Shown here one piece after another: positions 34,001-42,152 of a DNA stretch of 64,000 nucleotides. The notes under the pieces are model-generated. The model made no database searches, had not been told where the DNA came from, and was given only the letters and a program-made list of their open reading frames with translations. How positions within the stretch are numbered: the stretch's first letter is position 1; every line of letters begins with the position of its first letter. The DNA is from an uncultured Planctomycetota bacterium (lineage in GTDB: Bacteria > Planctomycetota > Brocadiia > CAIUPP01). Location of the stretch: contig CAIUPP010000068.1 of the NCBI GenBank assembly GCA_903901045.1, forward strand, positions 26,751 to 90,750, written 5' to 3'. A program made the translations under genes and the position numbers.

Positions 34001-34468
34001 AACCACACCCTGACCTGCTACTTCATGATGCGCCAGGTGCAGGAGCGCTATATCATGGAACCGGTCGAGGAGATCGGGTACTTTGACGGGAAGAATCTCC
34101 TCTCCGTCAGCGATGCGCTGCGCGCGGACGTGGTCAAGGACAACCTGCTGCGCATCCGCTATCGCAACGGGCTGACGCTGTACATCAACATGAACTGGGA
34201 CGGGCGGCACTGGACGGTTCAGGATGTGGACGGCAAGCTGTACGAATTGCCGCCGGGCGGCTGGCTGGCGCGGCAGGGGAAGGACTTCCTAGAGTTCTCC
34301 GCGCTGGTGGATGGCCGGCGCATCGATTTCGTGGACAGCCCGGCCTATACCTACCTCGACGGAAATGGGAAAATGATCAAGCTGGGGGGCGTGCGGACCG
34401 ACAAGCAGGCGGTCCTGTGGAAGAGCGGCCCGCACAAGGGAAAAACGTTGTATTACCCTGAAGAATAG
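31025..34468 (+). CDS. Giant secreted glycosidase-like protein with N-terminal binding module
   Basis: The start is the GTG at 31025 (SD AGGAGAAG), which gives a clean signal peptide SSSIAAALLVALCLSTFLRS; an ATG at 30965 would add 20 residues before it. The 1,147-aa protein begins with a galactose-binding-like module (about residues 30-170), nearly the same as the stand-alone protein at 38,763. A second beta-sandwich follows (about 190-410), then a glycosidase-like body with YYDGYPARDVTSANFHYDWV and GARVSYQDGITSWI (candidate catalytic Asp) and a C-terminal beta domain. Secreted polysaccharide degradation is inferred. Transcribed divergently from the PIG-L operon. Confidence 0.82.
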   Translation: MKSSSIAAALLVALCLSTFLRSASGQAAPLDAVNDATATENLSHWNNHYVPSLDLSDDAKVGKHSIAGSFGFTQNAIFYRGADSSWNLTRFEKMRFWAKAEKPNGNLLVMLLTDGFGNRRDATVALTTEWQLFELAFNENTFDRNAAGKFTFTKVEGISFYNNDNAEVKIWIDGLEFVGEKAGEVMEAPGLKPAEDEGSHAIRLLRADPFPHLGEATLTRTEVTPRYDLPPQGFNRENSFKNALVNFDLAAGWKGILQDAEGYMCLSMDQSLRGVPNLKVELIPTGKKPRVTLVPPQPIRIDHDFDILECWAYGHKTGATMTFQFRRKDGSLLSVGAGAGSTRDDVNPKPISEFWNLVHVVLPHKVESGAELIAITATPNYSESYKDPTLLLYFDQLRLFLFSDYLKQPAPQFKDVGKIVDNFPTTPDGACPRTVEPVKDSVEKTGEGYRFSYASASGEEVAYLYAPRTGSLSDLSVSPKGKNSFQPAFESGPIFDFNGAEYDAAHGTGGKAELVSQELKGERLKVVWRYAGNCLAEEIAYEFHLKGKTLVVEASSQERFARCWLFGKATGVPDARVIDIPFMWYCPGALLTQGLFVTYHADWYKSNVSAIPTATNEAHGGVAYYNWRDNPGNPMDGYSYYKRTDGLRQPFREVFYITASSDFNDTMLTVANPPSPMKEVLKTRLYRMTTTSKQGIFANAGAVVDLCAKYGVTDFYFLFHAPLFFKRSMGCEAFPGDMSVSLIHEPEGGDQGLIKLFAHMRDLGIYPGYYDGYPARDVTSANFHYDWVTWLVNGDWNNMWRCPALKPWSMAEYAATLYKERAKKYGARVSYQDGITSWIITYMQDFDHRVPESGTLRETMRALATGWQRCREAVNGPVFSEGRGSDYFTAGLNDGDYSKLKGYWDEKPCTEDRAQLLVDFRLRKLGELSAPVSLNIGYAGFAPDNKIHYETWYANEDSYAYLHHFLSAQIAFASIGMLEPYWASFTDPKLMFNHTLTCYFMMRQVQERYIMEPVEEIGYFDGKNLLSVSDALRADVVKDNLLRIRYRNGLTLYINMNWDGRHWTVQDVDGKLYELPPGGWLARQGKDFLEFSALVDGRRIDFVDSPAYTYLDGNGKMIKLGGVRTDKQAVLWKSGPHKGKTLYYPEE

Positions 34469-34484
34469 GCGTGGGCGCATGCGG

Positions 34485-34504
34485 GGCGCGCATGGTCGCG
34501 CGCC
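34485..34504. repeat. Intergenic palindrome GGCGCGC-ATGGTC-GCGCGCC
   Basis: A 20-bp inverted repeat with 7-bp arms, followed by TTGCCCCCAC, in the gap between 34468 and 34532. Composition and flanks recall the repeats at 51775 and 53220; it may act as a terminator. Confidence 0.6.
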
Positions 34505-34531
34505 TTGCCCCCACAAAGAGGAGAAGAGATC

Positions 34532-35575
34532 ATGGTCGAAATCGAACTATCCGGTTCCCCCCGTCAGATCGGCCTGAGCCGGGGAAAGCAACTGAGGTAC
34601 GCCATCCAGATGGCGTTGGAGCACCACGGTTTCGGGCACGCGCACCAGTGGACGCTGGAGGCGGCGCACGCGTATGGAAGGCGCATGGCGGAGGATTTGA
34701 ACCACCGCTGCCCCGCGCTGCTTGAGGAGGTGATCGCCACCGCGAAGGGTGCGCAGTTGCCGGAGGCGGATATGCTCGCGTACAATTTCCGCGTCTGGAA
34801 TGCTCTCTCGGGCCACCGCGCCACGCTGGCCTGCTACGGCATGTCCGGCATCGATCCGAAGCGCGGGATGATCATCGCCGGGACTCTGGACGACAGCCCG
34901 CAGTTCTATCTCCTGGAGATCCTGCGTCCCCGGAGCGGCCAGGCGTGCTACGTCGTCAACTGGGCCGGGATGGCCTGGGCGGGCAAGGCGATGAACAAGG
35001 CGGGGCTGGCGATCGGACAGGCCTCCAGCTTCGCGGGGACCCGGTTCCGCCCGGGCAAGCACAAGTTTCCGTTCGACTGCTACTCTCGCTCATTCTTCGC
35101 TCAGCGTTGGGCGATCCAGAATGCCACGACCGTCGCCGAAGCGATCGAGATACTCCGCAGCTTCGAGTGCGCCGGGGTCTTCATCCTCAGCGACCGCAGC
35201 GGCAAGGTCGCCGCTCTGGAATGCTGCGGCGACCTGTCCGCCGTGCGCGAGCCGGACGCCGATGGCATCGTCACGGCAGGGACGTTCGAATCGCCGGAAT
35301 TGATCAAGTCGCTCATCGACGACGGCGTTGCGCACGACTGGGAGGAAGGGGTGCGCCTGGCCATGCGCACCAGCGCGGCGCTGCGCAAAGTGAAGGGGAA
35401 GTTCTCCATGGAGTGGATGGCCAAGTTCCTGCAGACCGAGCGCACCGACGGCGGCTGGTGCCATACCGACTGCCAGGCGGCGTTCATCGCCAGTTCGAAG
35501 ACCGGCGAGTTCTGGGTGAGCGGCTGCCGCCCCTGCACGAGCGGCTTCAAGATATTCAACGTCAAGGCGCTGTAA
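34532..35575 (+). CDS. C45 / acyl-transferase type Ntn hydrolase
   Basis: A 347-aa protein of the penicillin acyltransferase (AAT, peptidase C45) kind. RQIGLSRGKQLR at the start and the segment TLACYGMSG with Cys101 as likely Ntn nucleophile are seen, followed by IAGTLDDSP and YVVNWAGMAWAGKAMNKAGL, which follow the usual AAT pattern. The family matures by self-cleavage before the Cys and hydrolyses or transfers amide-linked acyl groups. SD AGAGGAGAAG. No signal peptide. It might release N-acyl groups in the carbohydrate region; substrate unknown. Confidence 0.82.
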   Translation: MVEIELSGSPRQIGLSRGKQLRYAIQMALEHHGFGHAHQWTLEAAHAYGRRMAEDLNHRCPALLEEVIATAKGAQLPEADMLAYNFRVWNALSGHRATLACYGMSGIDPKRGMIIAGTLDDSPQFYLLEILRPRSGQACYVVNWAGMAWAGKAMNKAGLAIGQASSFAGTRFRPGKHKFPFDCYSRSFFAQRWAIQNATTVAEAIEILRSFECAGVFILSDRSGKVAALECCGDLSAVREPDADGIVTAGTFESPELIKSLIDDGVAHDWEEGVRLAMRTSAALRKVKGKFSMEWMAKFLQTERTDGGWCHTDCQAAFIASSKTGEFWVSGCRPCTSGFKIFNVKAL

Positions 35576-35585
35576 CCATTTGCGG

Positions 35586-35605
35586 TGCGGGCTGCACGGC
35601 CCGCA
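35586..35605 (+). terminator. Terminator-like palindrome after the C45 gene
   Basis: TGCGGGC-TGCACG-GCCCGCA, ten bases after the stop codon; no T tract. Confidence 0.45.
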
Positions 35606-35637
35606 TCGCTCGACCTGGGATTGGAGCGGAAAAACCG

Positions 35638-35643
35638 TATAAT
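35638..35643 (+). promoter_or_regulatory. Consensus -10 box TATAAT before the esterase gene
   Basis: TATAAT fifty bases before the ATG at 35693. No good -35 is found at the right distance, so it may rely on an activator. Confidence 0.4.
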
Positions 35644-35692
35644 GTTCGCGAGCTTGAGCCCCGCGCTGCAGGCTTCGCAAGAAGGAGGCCGT

Positions 35693-37045
35693 ATGAAGAC
35701 CCTTTGGGCTGGCATTGTTCTGATGACGGGGATTGCCATGAACATCCATGCGGCGGGCTTCGGCGAACCCAGGGATGTCACATTCACCTCGCTGGCGGAC
35801 GGCACGGCGCAGAAGTATGTGATGCTGCTTCCGGCGGGGTTCGATGCCGCGCAGGAGCACCACGTGATGATCGCCCTTCATGGGCACGGCTCGGACCGCT
35901 GGCAGTTCATCAAGGCGGACCGGGGCGAATGCAGCGGCCTGCGCGACGTCGCCGCCAAGTACGGCATGATCTTCGTTGCTCCGGACTACCGCGCCAACGC
36001 CTCCTGGATGGGACCGAAGGCGGAGGCGGACGTGGTTCAGATCATCCGCGAACTGCGCGCACAGAACAAGATCGGCAAAGTGATCCTCGGGGGCGCATCC
36101 ATGGGCGGGGCCTCCGTCCTCACGTTCACTGCGCTGCATCCCGAACTCGTGGATGGCGTGTGCAGCCTCAACGGCACCGCCAATCATCTCGAATACCGCA
36201 ACTTCCAGGATGCGATCCGCGAATCCTTCGGCGGCGGGAAGACGGAGATTCCGCTGGAGTACAAGCTGCGCAGCGCGGAGTACTGGCCCGAGCGTTTCAC
36301 GATGCCCGCAGCTTTCACCGCGGGGGGGCAGGACCAGTCCGTGCCGCCTCAGAGCGTCCTGCATCTGGCCGACGTGCTGTCGCAGATGAACCGGAAAGTG
36401 CTGCTGATCTACCGCCCGCAGACCGGGCATGAGACCAACTACGCCGATACCGTTGCGGCGGCGGAATTCGTCGTCCGCGCCGCGCTCGGACTGGATCAGC
36501 CGGCGCCTGCCGCCGCGGCTCCGGGCGCGCCGGCCGCGCCGGTTCCCGCTCCCGCGCCCGCGGCTGCGTCCGGGCTGCCGGGGCAGGGGGGGCTCTTCTT
36601 CAGCGGTCAGACCCCCGCGAACCTCGGCGCAGCGGGCACGGTGGAGTTGGGGCTCAAGTTCCAGATTACCAAAGATGGCGCGATCACCGGCTTCCGCTTC
36701 TTCAAAGCAATGGGGGAAAGCCCCATCAAGCACCAGATGCGCCTGTGGGATGACAAGGGGAGCGCCATCCTGGCGGTGGAGACGGCCAACGAAAGCCCCT
36801 CCGGCTGGCAGGCTGTGGCGCTCAAGGAGCCGTTGTCGGTCAAGGCGGGGGCGATTTACATCCTCTCCTACACCGCCGCCGACAAGTACGTCGGCACGGC
36901 GCACACGTTCGCGCAGCCCATCGTCTGCGCCGGGGCGACCGCGATCGAGGGGCTCTACACCTTCGACAAACTCGGGCGGCTGCCGGACAAGTCGTACGAT
37001 CAGCTTTCGTACTTCCTGGATATCGATTATTCCCCCAAGCCCTGA
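35693..37045 (+). CDS. Secreted esterase with Pro/Ala linker and DUF4082-like domain
   Basis: The 450-aa protein has a signal peptide (residues 1-21), SD GAAGGAGG, and an esterase/PHB-depolymerase-like alpha/beta hydrolase domain (about 28-260): ALHGHGSDRW, nucleophile Ser136 in GGASMGG, and late acid/His in GGQDQS and TGHETN. A Pro/Ala-rich linker (about 265-295) leads to a beta-sandwich (about 300-445, TVELGLKFQITKDGAITGFR) matching DUF4082, a module attached to secreted carbohydrate enzymes. Feruloyl or acetyl-xylan esterase activity is plausible. Followed 16 bp later by the lipoprotein gene. Confidence 0.85.
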   Translation: MKTLWAGIVLMTGIAMNIHAAGFGEPRDVTFTSLADGTAQKYVMLLPAGFDAAQEHHVMIALHGHGSDRWQFIKADRGECSGLRDVAAKYGMIFVAPDYRANASWMGPKAEADVVQIIRELRAQNKIGKVILGGASMGGASVLTFTALHPELVDGVCSLNGTANHLEYRNFQDAIRESFGGGKTEIPLEYKLRSAEYWPERFTMPAAFTAGGQDQSVPPQSVLHLADVLSQMNRKVLLIYRPQTGHETNYADTVAAAEFVVRAALGLDQPAPAAAAPGAPAAPVPAPAPAAASGLPGQGGLFFSGQTPANLGAAGTVELGLKFQITKDGAITGFRFFKAMGESPIKHQMRLWDDKGSAILAVETANESPSGWQAVALKEPLSVKAGAIYILSYTAADKYVGTAHTFAQPIVCAGATAIEGLYTFDKLGRLPDKSYDQLSYFLDIDYSPKP

Positions 37046-37061
37046 GAGGGAGGGTTGCACA

Positions 37062-38735
37062 GTGCGGAGCTGCTTTTTCCTCCTGCTGGTTCTGCTGACC
37101 GGCGGGTGCGCATCATCCGGAGCGAATTCGCGCGCGTACTGGCTTGATGAAAAGGACGTTCTGGTCGCTCCGAGCGGGAGCGCCCTGCTGCATTTCACCG
37201 CGCCCGATCCGCCCGGCGCGCGCCCGGCGCTCTGGCTCGCGCCGCGAGCGGTCTTCGTCATGGAAGAGCGCCTGACTCCCGCTCTCTCGATCAAGGTGAA
37301 TGGGCGGAGCCTCGGCGCTGAGCGGCTTCTGGCCGGGGGCGCCGAATGCCGCCAGCCCTGCAGCGCCAATTGGCCCACAGCGCCGCTGCCGACGTGTTCC
37401 CTGGTCAACGGCCAGCCGCAGTGGCTCGTCCGCTTCGACGACAACTTCACGATCGGCGAGGCGGACACCTTGTCCTGGCGTCGTCAATACGCCTCCGAAG
37501 GACTCGCGCCCTCGTATCTGCTGGACCTGACGGGGTTGGTGCGGCCCGGCGACAACACGCTGGAACTCGGCAATTCGCTCGACGCAAAGACTGCCCCCAG
37601 GGCGGCCGATCTGACTTTCCTGGACAATCCCGAAGTGCCTTACTTCACCGTGCACTCCAGTTTCGTTCGCGTGGGGAGCATCCCCGACGAAGCGGTGGCC
37701 GCGTACAACGCGGCGCATACGAAGCCGTTCGATCCTCGGATTCGGACCTTCGACGTTCGCGACCCGGGAGGTTTTCAGAGCATGGAGCGTTATTACGCGG
37801 AGTCCGCCGCGCGCTCCGATACGCCGCCGGAATTGCGCGCGCTGTTGCGCATGGCGCAGGCCAACTTTGAAATCTGGAAGGGGAACTACTCTGAGGCGGC
37901 GGCGCTGCTCGTTGCGATGAGACGCGACGCCCCGGCCTCCGGCGATCTCCCCGAGAACCTCTTCCTGAGCGGCGTCGCCTTGTCGCGGGAGGGGAAGGGA
38001 GAGGAAGCGGCGCAGGCCTGGAGCGCCCTGGCGAAGCAGTTCGCCGGTTCCCCCTGGTCGGACTTGGAGGCGCGCGAGGCGGCCATCGTTTCATGGAAGG
38101 GGCAACCGGGCCGCATCAACTGGCCCGTTCTCGAAGCCGTGCGCGCGGAATCGCCGGTTGCCGTGGATGGCAAATTGGAGGAGGCCGTCTGGCAGAAGGC
38201 GCCGGTCGCCGATGCCTTCTTCCTGTACCCGTACGCGGCCCAGCGTCCGTCGGTCCGAACCGAAGCGCGCGCCGCGTATGACGAGCGCGGCCTGTACCTG
38301 AGCATCACCAGCTTCGAACCGGCGATGGATGAGATCCGCAATCCCCACCGCGAGCGCGACTCGGCGGTCTGGTATGATGACAATGTGGAATGGTTCCTCG
38401 ATCCCGGGCGGACCTATGTGGAGTCCTATGAGTTCGAGTTGGGGGTGGATGGGGGACTCGTGGACTGCCAGAATATCTGGCAGGTTTACTACCTGCGATA
38501 CGATCCGCCGCGCGTGGACAAGGTCGCCCGGTACGCGGACCGATGGACTGCGGAAACGGCGCTGACATGGGAGGCGCTCGGCGTCAAGCCGCCGAAACCC
38601 GGCGACGTCTGGCTTTGCAACGTCGTTCGCAACAGGCCCGCCAGCGCGCACCGACCCGGAGAGTCCATCGTGCTGGGGCACTCGACGGGGCGCTTCAGCG
38701 CGCCGGAGTCGGCGGCGCTTCTGATCTTCCGCTAG
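37062..38735 (+). CDS. Lipoprotein with CBM9/DOMON-like C-terminal domain
   Basis: A GTG start at 37062 with GAGGGAGGG upstream. The 557-aa protein opens with a short hydrophobic stretch ending LLTGGC, an imperfect lipobox (Cys16). The middle has a beta-rich region and a helical TPR-like part (about 250-350). The C-terminal 200 residues (AVDGKLEEAVWQKAPVADAF, DDNVEWFLDP, FELGVDGGLVD) match the family-9 carbohydrate-binding/DOMON-like fold. Likely surface-exposed and sugar-binding. Co-transcribed with the esterase gene; the next gene is convergent only 27 bp away. Confidence 0.82.
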   Translation: MRSCFFLLLVLLTGGCASSGANSRAYWLDEKDVLVAPSGSALLHFTAPDPPGARPALWLAPRAVFVMEERLTPALSIKVNGRSLGAERLLAGGAECRQPCSANWPTAPLPTCSLVNGQPQWLVRFDDNFTIGEADTLSWRRQYASEGLAPSYLLDLTGLVRPGDNTLELGNSLDAKTAPRAADLTFLDNPEVPYFTVHSSFVRVGSIPDEAVAAYNAAHTKPFDPRIRTFDVRDPGGFQSMERYYAESAARSDTPPELRALLRMAQANFEIWKGNYSEAAALLVAMRRDAPASGDLPENLFLSGVALSREGKGEEAAQAWSALAKQFAGSPWSDLEAREAAIVSWKGQPGRINWPVLEAVRAESPVAVDGKLEEAVWQKAPVADAFFLYPYAAQRPSVRTEARAAYDERGLYLSITSFEPAMDEIRNPHRERDSAVWYDDNVEWFLDPGRTYVESYEFELGVDGGLVDCQNIWQVYYLRYDPPRVDKVARYADRWTAETALTWEALGVKPPKPGDVWLCNVVRNRPASAHRPGESIVLGHSTGRFSAPESAALLIFR

Positions 38736-38762
38736 CGGGAGCGGGGCTGATCGCAGATAAGA

Positions 38763-39326
38763 CTACGGCTTGGCCGCCGGCGCCTTCTCCGCCTTCACGA
38801 ATTCCAGTCCGTCAATCCAGATGCGGTCCATTCCCGCGTCGTTGTAGTAGAACGCGATCGTCGACACGTGGCCGAAGTCCGCATTCGGGGCGGCATTCTT
38901 GTTGAACGTCGCTTCATCGAACGCCAGTTCGTACTGCGTCCACTCGGTGTTGAGCTCCACCACGGCGTCGCGGCGGACCTCAAACCCGTTGGTCATGAGC
39001 ATCACGAGAAGGTTGTCGGTCTTCTTGGATGCTTTGGCCCAGAAGCGCAACTTGGAGTAGCCCGTGAGGTCGAAGCTCGTCTTACCGGCCATGTCCGCGC
39101 AGAACAGCGCGCTCTGCGTGAACTCGAAATCGCCCACGATGGAGTGTTTGCCCACCTTGGCGTCGTCGGAGAGCGCCAGGCTGGGGACGTAGTGATTGTT
39201 CCAATGTGCGAGACTCTCCGTGGCGTTCGCATCATTGACCTCAAGCGGCTGCTCCGCGGCACGCACTGCTCCGGCGGCGAGGAACGTCACTGCCAAGATC
39301 CCGGCGACGATAATACTTGTGCGCAT
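38763..39326 (-). CDS. Stand-alone secreted carbohydrate-binding-like module
   Basis: A 187-aa protein with a signal peptide (IIVAGILAVTFLAAGAVRA) and SD GGAGGTC. After the signal it is collinear with the N-terminal module of the giant protein at 31,025: both contain SLAHWNNHYVPSL or SLSHWNNHYVPSL-type strings, LSDDAKVGKHSI, KLRFWAKA or KMRFWAKA, NLLVMLMTNGF or NLLVMLLTDGF, and IWIDGLEFV. The fold is a galactose-binding-like jelly roll. It is expressed from its own promoter, divergent from the regulator. It is probably an excreted or periplasmic sugar-binding protein and the main regulated target. Confidence 0.87.
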   Translation of the reverse strand: MRTSIIVAGILAVTFLAAGAVRAAEQPLEVNDANATESLAHWNNHYVPSLALSDDAKVGKHSIVGDFEFTQSALFCADMAGKTSFDLTGYSKLRFWAKASKKTDNLLVMLMTNGFEVRRDAVVELNTEWTQYELAFDEATFNKNAAPNADFGHVSTIAFYYNDAGMDRIWIDGLEFVKAEKAPAAKP

Positions 39327-39361
39327 GATGACCTCCTGTCTTGAAAGAACCTGAACACTTT

Positions 39362-39396
39362 GTTATAATTATAACACTTCTTCTAATACGATGCAA
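39362..39396 (-). promoter_or_regulatory. Promoter and operator for the binding-module gene
   Basis: On the minus strand TTGCAT (39391-39396) and TATAAT (39368-39373) are 17 bases apart. The perfect palindrome GTTATAA-TTATAAC (39362-39375) covers the -10. Confidence 0.75.
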
Positions 39397-39408
39397 CTTC
39401 TTGTATTA
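39384..39408. promoter_or_regulatory. Inverted repeat between the divergent promoters
   Basis: TAATAC (39384-39389) and GTATTA (39403-39408), 13 bases apart; two related direct elements ACTTCTT-TA-TA overlap it. Position and shape suit a GntR-type wHTH operator. Confidence 0.5.
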
Positions 39409-39413
39409 AGTTG

Positions 39414-39442
39414 TTGACACGAATGATTCCGCGGGCTATACT
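39414..39442 (+). promoter_or_regulatory. Sigma-70 promoter of the GntR/LacI regulator gene
   Basis: TTGACA (39414-39419) and TATACT (39437-39442), spacer 17, 39 bases before the ATG. Confidence 0.8.
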
Positions 39443-39480
39443 TAGGATTAAAGACTAAATAAGGAAAGAGGGCAACCAGG

Positions 39481-40608
39481 ATGAATATGAAGAAGCACAT
39501 GTACGCCGAGCAGCAGTTGCGCGAGAAGATCGGCCTTCAAAAGGCGGGGGACCTCTTTCCGCCCGAAAATGCATTGGCAAAGGAACTTAAGGTGAGCGTC
39601 GCGACGATCCGGCACGCCATGGAGCGGTTGTCGCGGGAAGGTTTGCTCGTGCGCAGTCAGGGGCGCCGGACGACCATTGGACAGGATGCGGAGCGTCGCC
39701 TCGCAGGCAACGGGGGCCGAACTGTGCTGCTCTTGAGTTGTGATGAAGGACCGTTCTATCACGAGGAGCTCGTTGAGGTTCAGAATCTCCTCTTCCGGAA
39801 CGGCTTCATCACGTCATTGTGCCATTTGGGCGGGGTCGCTCTGCATGAGGCAGGCGCTGCCGAGGCCCTGCGCGAAGTGTGCCGCGTTCACTCCGATGCG
39901 GTCGGAATGATCTGCGGCCCGATCTTCGGTTGGTACGAGACCGTGCAGGCCGGGCTGGCGGAGTGGTCGCGCCCGATCGTAATGCTGGGGAGCACGCGGC
40001 CGATTCCCGCGAACTACGCGGCGGTCAACGTGGGCGCGGGGGCGTATGAGGCGCTCAGGCATCTGGATCAGATCGGCTGCAAGACGATCCGTTTCATCGG
40101 GAACCTCGGGCATGGTTTCGCCTGGGACCGCGGCAGCGGAATACGGCAATTCGTCGAGGAATTTTCCCCGGATGGGGGGATGGAGGGGTTTACGATCCCC
40201 GCCTTGGGGACGGTTGAATCCGGCTATTCGGCAGCCGCCAGGGAGTTCGAAGCGCACCGCGTGCCGGACGGCATCCTGGCGCACAACGATCTGTGCGCCA
40301 TCGGCGTTCTGCTGGCGGCGAAGAAGTGCGGGGTGAGGATCCCGGAGGACGTGGCGCTGGCCGGGTTTGACGGCATCGCGCGGGCGGCGGTCGTGAAGCC
40401 GCCGTTGACCACCGTGGAACAGCCGAAGCTGCAAGTGGCGGCTGAAGCGGTGCGGATCATGAAGGAGTTGCTCTCTCCCGGCGACGTTTCGTTGCGTCAT
40501 CAGGTTCTGTTGCAACCGCGGTTGGTGCTGCGCGAATCCACCATGGCGTACGGTGGCGGGGGCTGGCGCGCGGCGGTAGCGGCGGAGAGCGAGAGTTCGC
40601 AGCGGTAG
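39481..40608 (+). CDS. GntR-HTH / LacI-sensor hybrid transcription regulator
   Basis: A 375-aa regulator of the AraR kind. The GntR winged helix (about residues 5-68) has DLFPPENALAKELKVSVATI, then RHAMERLSREGLLVRSQGRR. The sugar-sensing periplasmic-binding-like domain (about 80-350) ends with ILAHNDLCAIGVLLAAKKCG and DVALAGFDG, typical of LacI family C-termini. It probably binds the operators in the divergent region (39362-39408) and controls itself and the binding-module gene in response to a sugar. SD AGGAAAGAGG. Confidence 0.93.
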   Translation: MNMKKHMYAEQQLREKIGLQKAGDLFPPENALAKELKVSVATIRHAMERLSREGLLVRSQGRRTTIGQDAERRLAGNGGRTVLLLSCDEGPFYHEELVEVQNLLFRNGFITSLCHLGGVALHEAGAAEALREVCRVHSDAVGMICGPIFGWYETVQAGLAEWSRPIVMLGSTRPIPANYAAVNVGAGAYEALRHLDQIGCKTIRFIGNLGHGFAWDRGSGIRQFVEEFSPDGGMEGFTIPALGTVESGYSAAAREFEAHRVPDGILAHNDLCAIGVLLAAKKCGVRIPEDVALAGFDGIARAAVVKPPLTTVEQPKLQVAAEAVRIMKELLSPGDVSLRHQVLLQPRLVLRESTMAYGGGGWRAAVAAESESSQR

Positions 40609-40670
40609 GGTGAGGTGCGTGGGCGCGTGGCCCGGCGCTTGGATCCTGAGTTTCAGATTGGAGGTGTGCC

Positions 40671-42017
40671 ATGTTGAGGCGCATGATGTCGGCCTTTACT
40701 CTGATTGAGCTGCTTGTCGTGATCGCGATTATTGCGATATTGGCTGGAATGCTTTTGCCTGCGCTGGCCGCTGCGCGCGAGAAGGCGCGTCGCTCCGCCT
40801 GCCTGAACAACCTCAACCAGATGTCCAAGGGGCTCGAAAGCTACTCCAGCGATTACGGCGGCTATTTCCCCTCCTGGGCGGCGTATCACGGGGCCACGTC
40901 ATGCTGGAGAGGATTGGGGAACAACGGGGCATACGATTACGGCACACGCGACGCGGGCATCGTGAAGGACCCACGCAACTCAGCTCAGTTCCTGTGCCAG
41001 GCGGTCAACTATCAGGACTACTACGGGCAATGCGCTTATCGCTGGATGTGGCCGGTGATGTTCTACCGGACCATTTACTACGGTCTGCCCCAGATGACCA
41101 GCAATTCGAACTATGGCTGGAGCCTGACCATTACTCCGGGACAATTGACCATGGCGCCGGTGGGCCTGGGGTACCTTATCAACGGCAGCTACATGCCGGA
41201 CGCGCGCACTCTGTTCTGCCCGTCGGCCGGCGGCAACATGCCGCGCGATATGCGCCTCACCAACGATGTGCTTCAGACCAATTACAAGCAATCGGCGACC
41301 AGCCCCGCGGAACTGCAGAAAGCCGGAGGCTTCGACAGCAAGACGCTCGGCTACGGCGACTGGTCCCAGTTCGGCGCCACGAATACGGGTTTCATGGGTC
41401 TCTGGGTGTCGAGCAATTACAATTATCGCAATGTGCCGTTTGGCATCGAGGGCGACGGCACCCTGGCTGCCGCCAGCGGCAGCATCGCGGAACTCCAGAA
41501 GGCAAAGATGTTTTCATCGACGGGCGATGCCCTGACTTCCTTCACCGACTGGAGCGCCATGCCGGAAGCGAAGAGCGACTTCCAGGTCATCATGGGCAAC
41601 AGCAAGCCGTACCTCAAGGTGAGCCCGGGAGGACCGGCATTTAAGACGTCGAAGATGCTGGGTTCCCGCGCGATCGTGGCGGACTCCTTCTCGCGCGACA
41701 ACGATGGCCCGGCGGTGGGCCAGATAATTCCCGGCATGGGCGCCTACGCGCATCGCGACGGCTACAACGTTCTCTACGGCGACTGGAGCGCCCGCTGGTA
41801 TGGCGATCCGCAGTCCCAGATCATCTGGTGGAAGCCCTTCGGCTACAATCCCGGCGTCTATTATTGGGAAGGCGGGTTCAACGCCCTGTTGGTCAACTAT
41901 GTCCATACGTTCCGGTATGTATCGGACAATTCCCTCTCGACCACCGATCCCGCAAGGCAGCGCGGTGATTATGTCTGGCATACGTTCGATGTGGCGAACG
42001 GTCTTGATGCGAACTGA
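40671..42017 (+). CDS. Prepilin-type N-terminus, H-X9-DG-like protein 1
   Basis: The 448-aa protein starts with a short leader and the prepilin motif [20 protein letters not shown] (cleavage before Phe), followed by [20 protein letters not shown]. The C-terminal region has [20 protein letters not shown], a His-x9-DG-like signature of DUF1559-type proteins of planctomycetes and Lentisphaerota. It would be processed by a prepilin peptidase and anchored or assembled in the membrane. SD GGAGGTG. Twin of the protein at 42,153. Confidence 0.9.
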   Translation: MLRRMMSAFTLIELLVVIAIIAILAGMLLPALAAAREKARRSACLNNLNQMSKGLESYSSDYGGYFPSWAAYHGATSCWRGLGNNGAYDYGTRDAGIVKDPRNSAQFLCQAVNYQDYYGQCAYRWMWPVMFYRTIYYGLPQMTSNSNYGWSLTITPGQLTMAPVGLGYLINGSYMPDARTLFCPSAGGNMPRDMRLTNDVLQTNYKQSATSPAELQKAGGFDSKTLGYGDWSQFGATNTGFMGLWVSSNYNYRNVPFGIEGDGTLAAASGSIAELQKAKMFSSTGDALTSFTDWSAMPEAKSDFQVIMGNSKPYLKVSPGGPAFKTSKMLGSRAIVADSFSRDNDGPAVGQIIPGMGAYAHRDGYNVLYGDWSARWYGDPQSQIIWWKPFGYNPGVYYWEGGFNALLVNYVHTFRYVSDNSLSTTDPARQRGDYVWHTFDVANGLDAN

Positions 42018-42025
42018 GTGGAACG

Positions 42026-42057
42026 ATCGGCGCGCGCCGGCGACGGCGCGCGCCGAT
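42026..42057 (+). terminator. Strong GC hairpin between the prepilin twins
   Basis: Perfect 13-bp arms ATCGGCGCGCGCC and GGCGCGCGCCGAT with a 6-base loop, nine bases after the stop of the first twin. No T tract. Confidence 0.65.
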
Positions 42058-42152
42058 GACGGTTGTTTGAAAACGGGGTAACGGCATTGGGGGAAGCGTA
42101 GGGGAATGTGTCCAAGTGCGGAAGTTCAGTGGCTTAGCGTAAAGGGTGTGCG

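Noticed and set aside
36480..36575. Tandem DNA repeat
   Set aside because: It encodes a Pro/Ala linker inside the esterase protein; codon use varies, so it is a protein-level feature.
35090..37468. 792-aa open frame on the minus strand
   Set aside because: Runs antisense across three well-supported genes and shares none of their boundaries.
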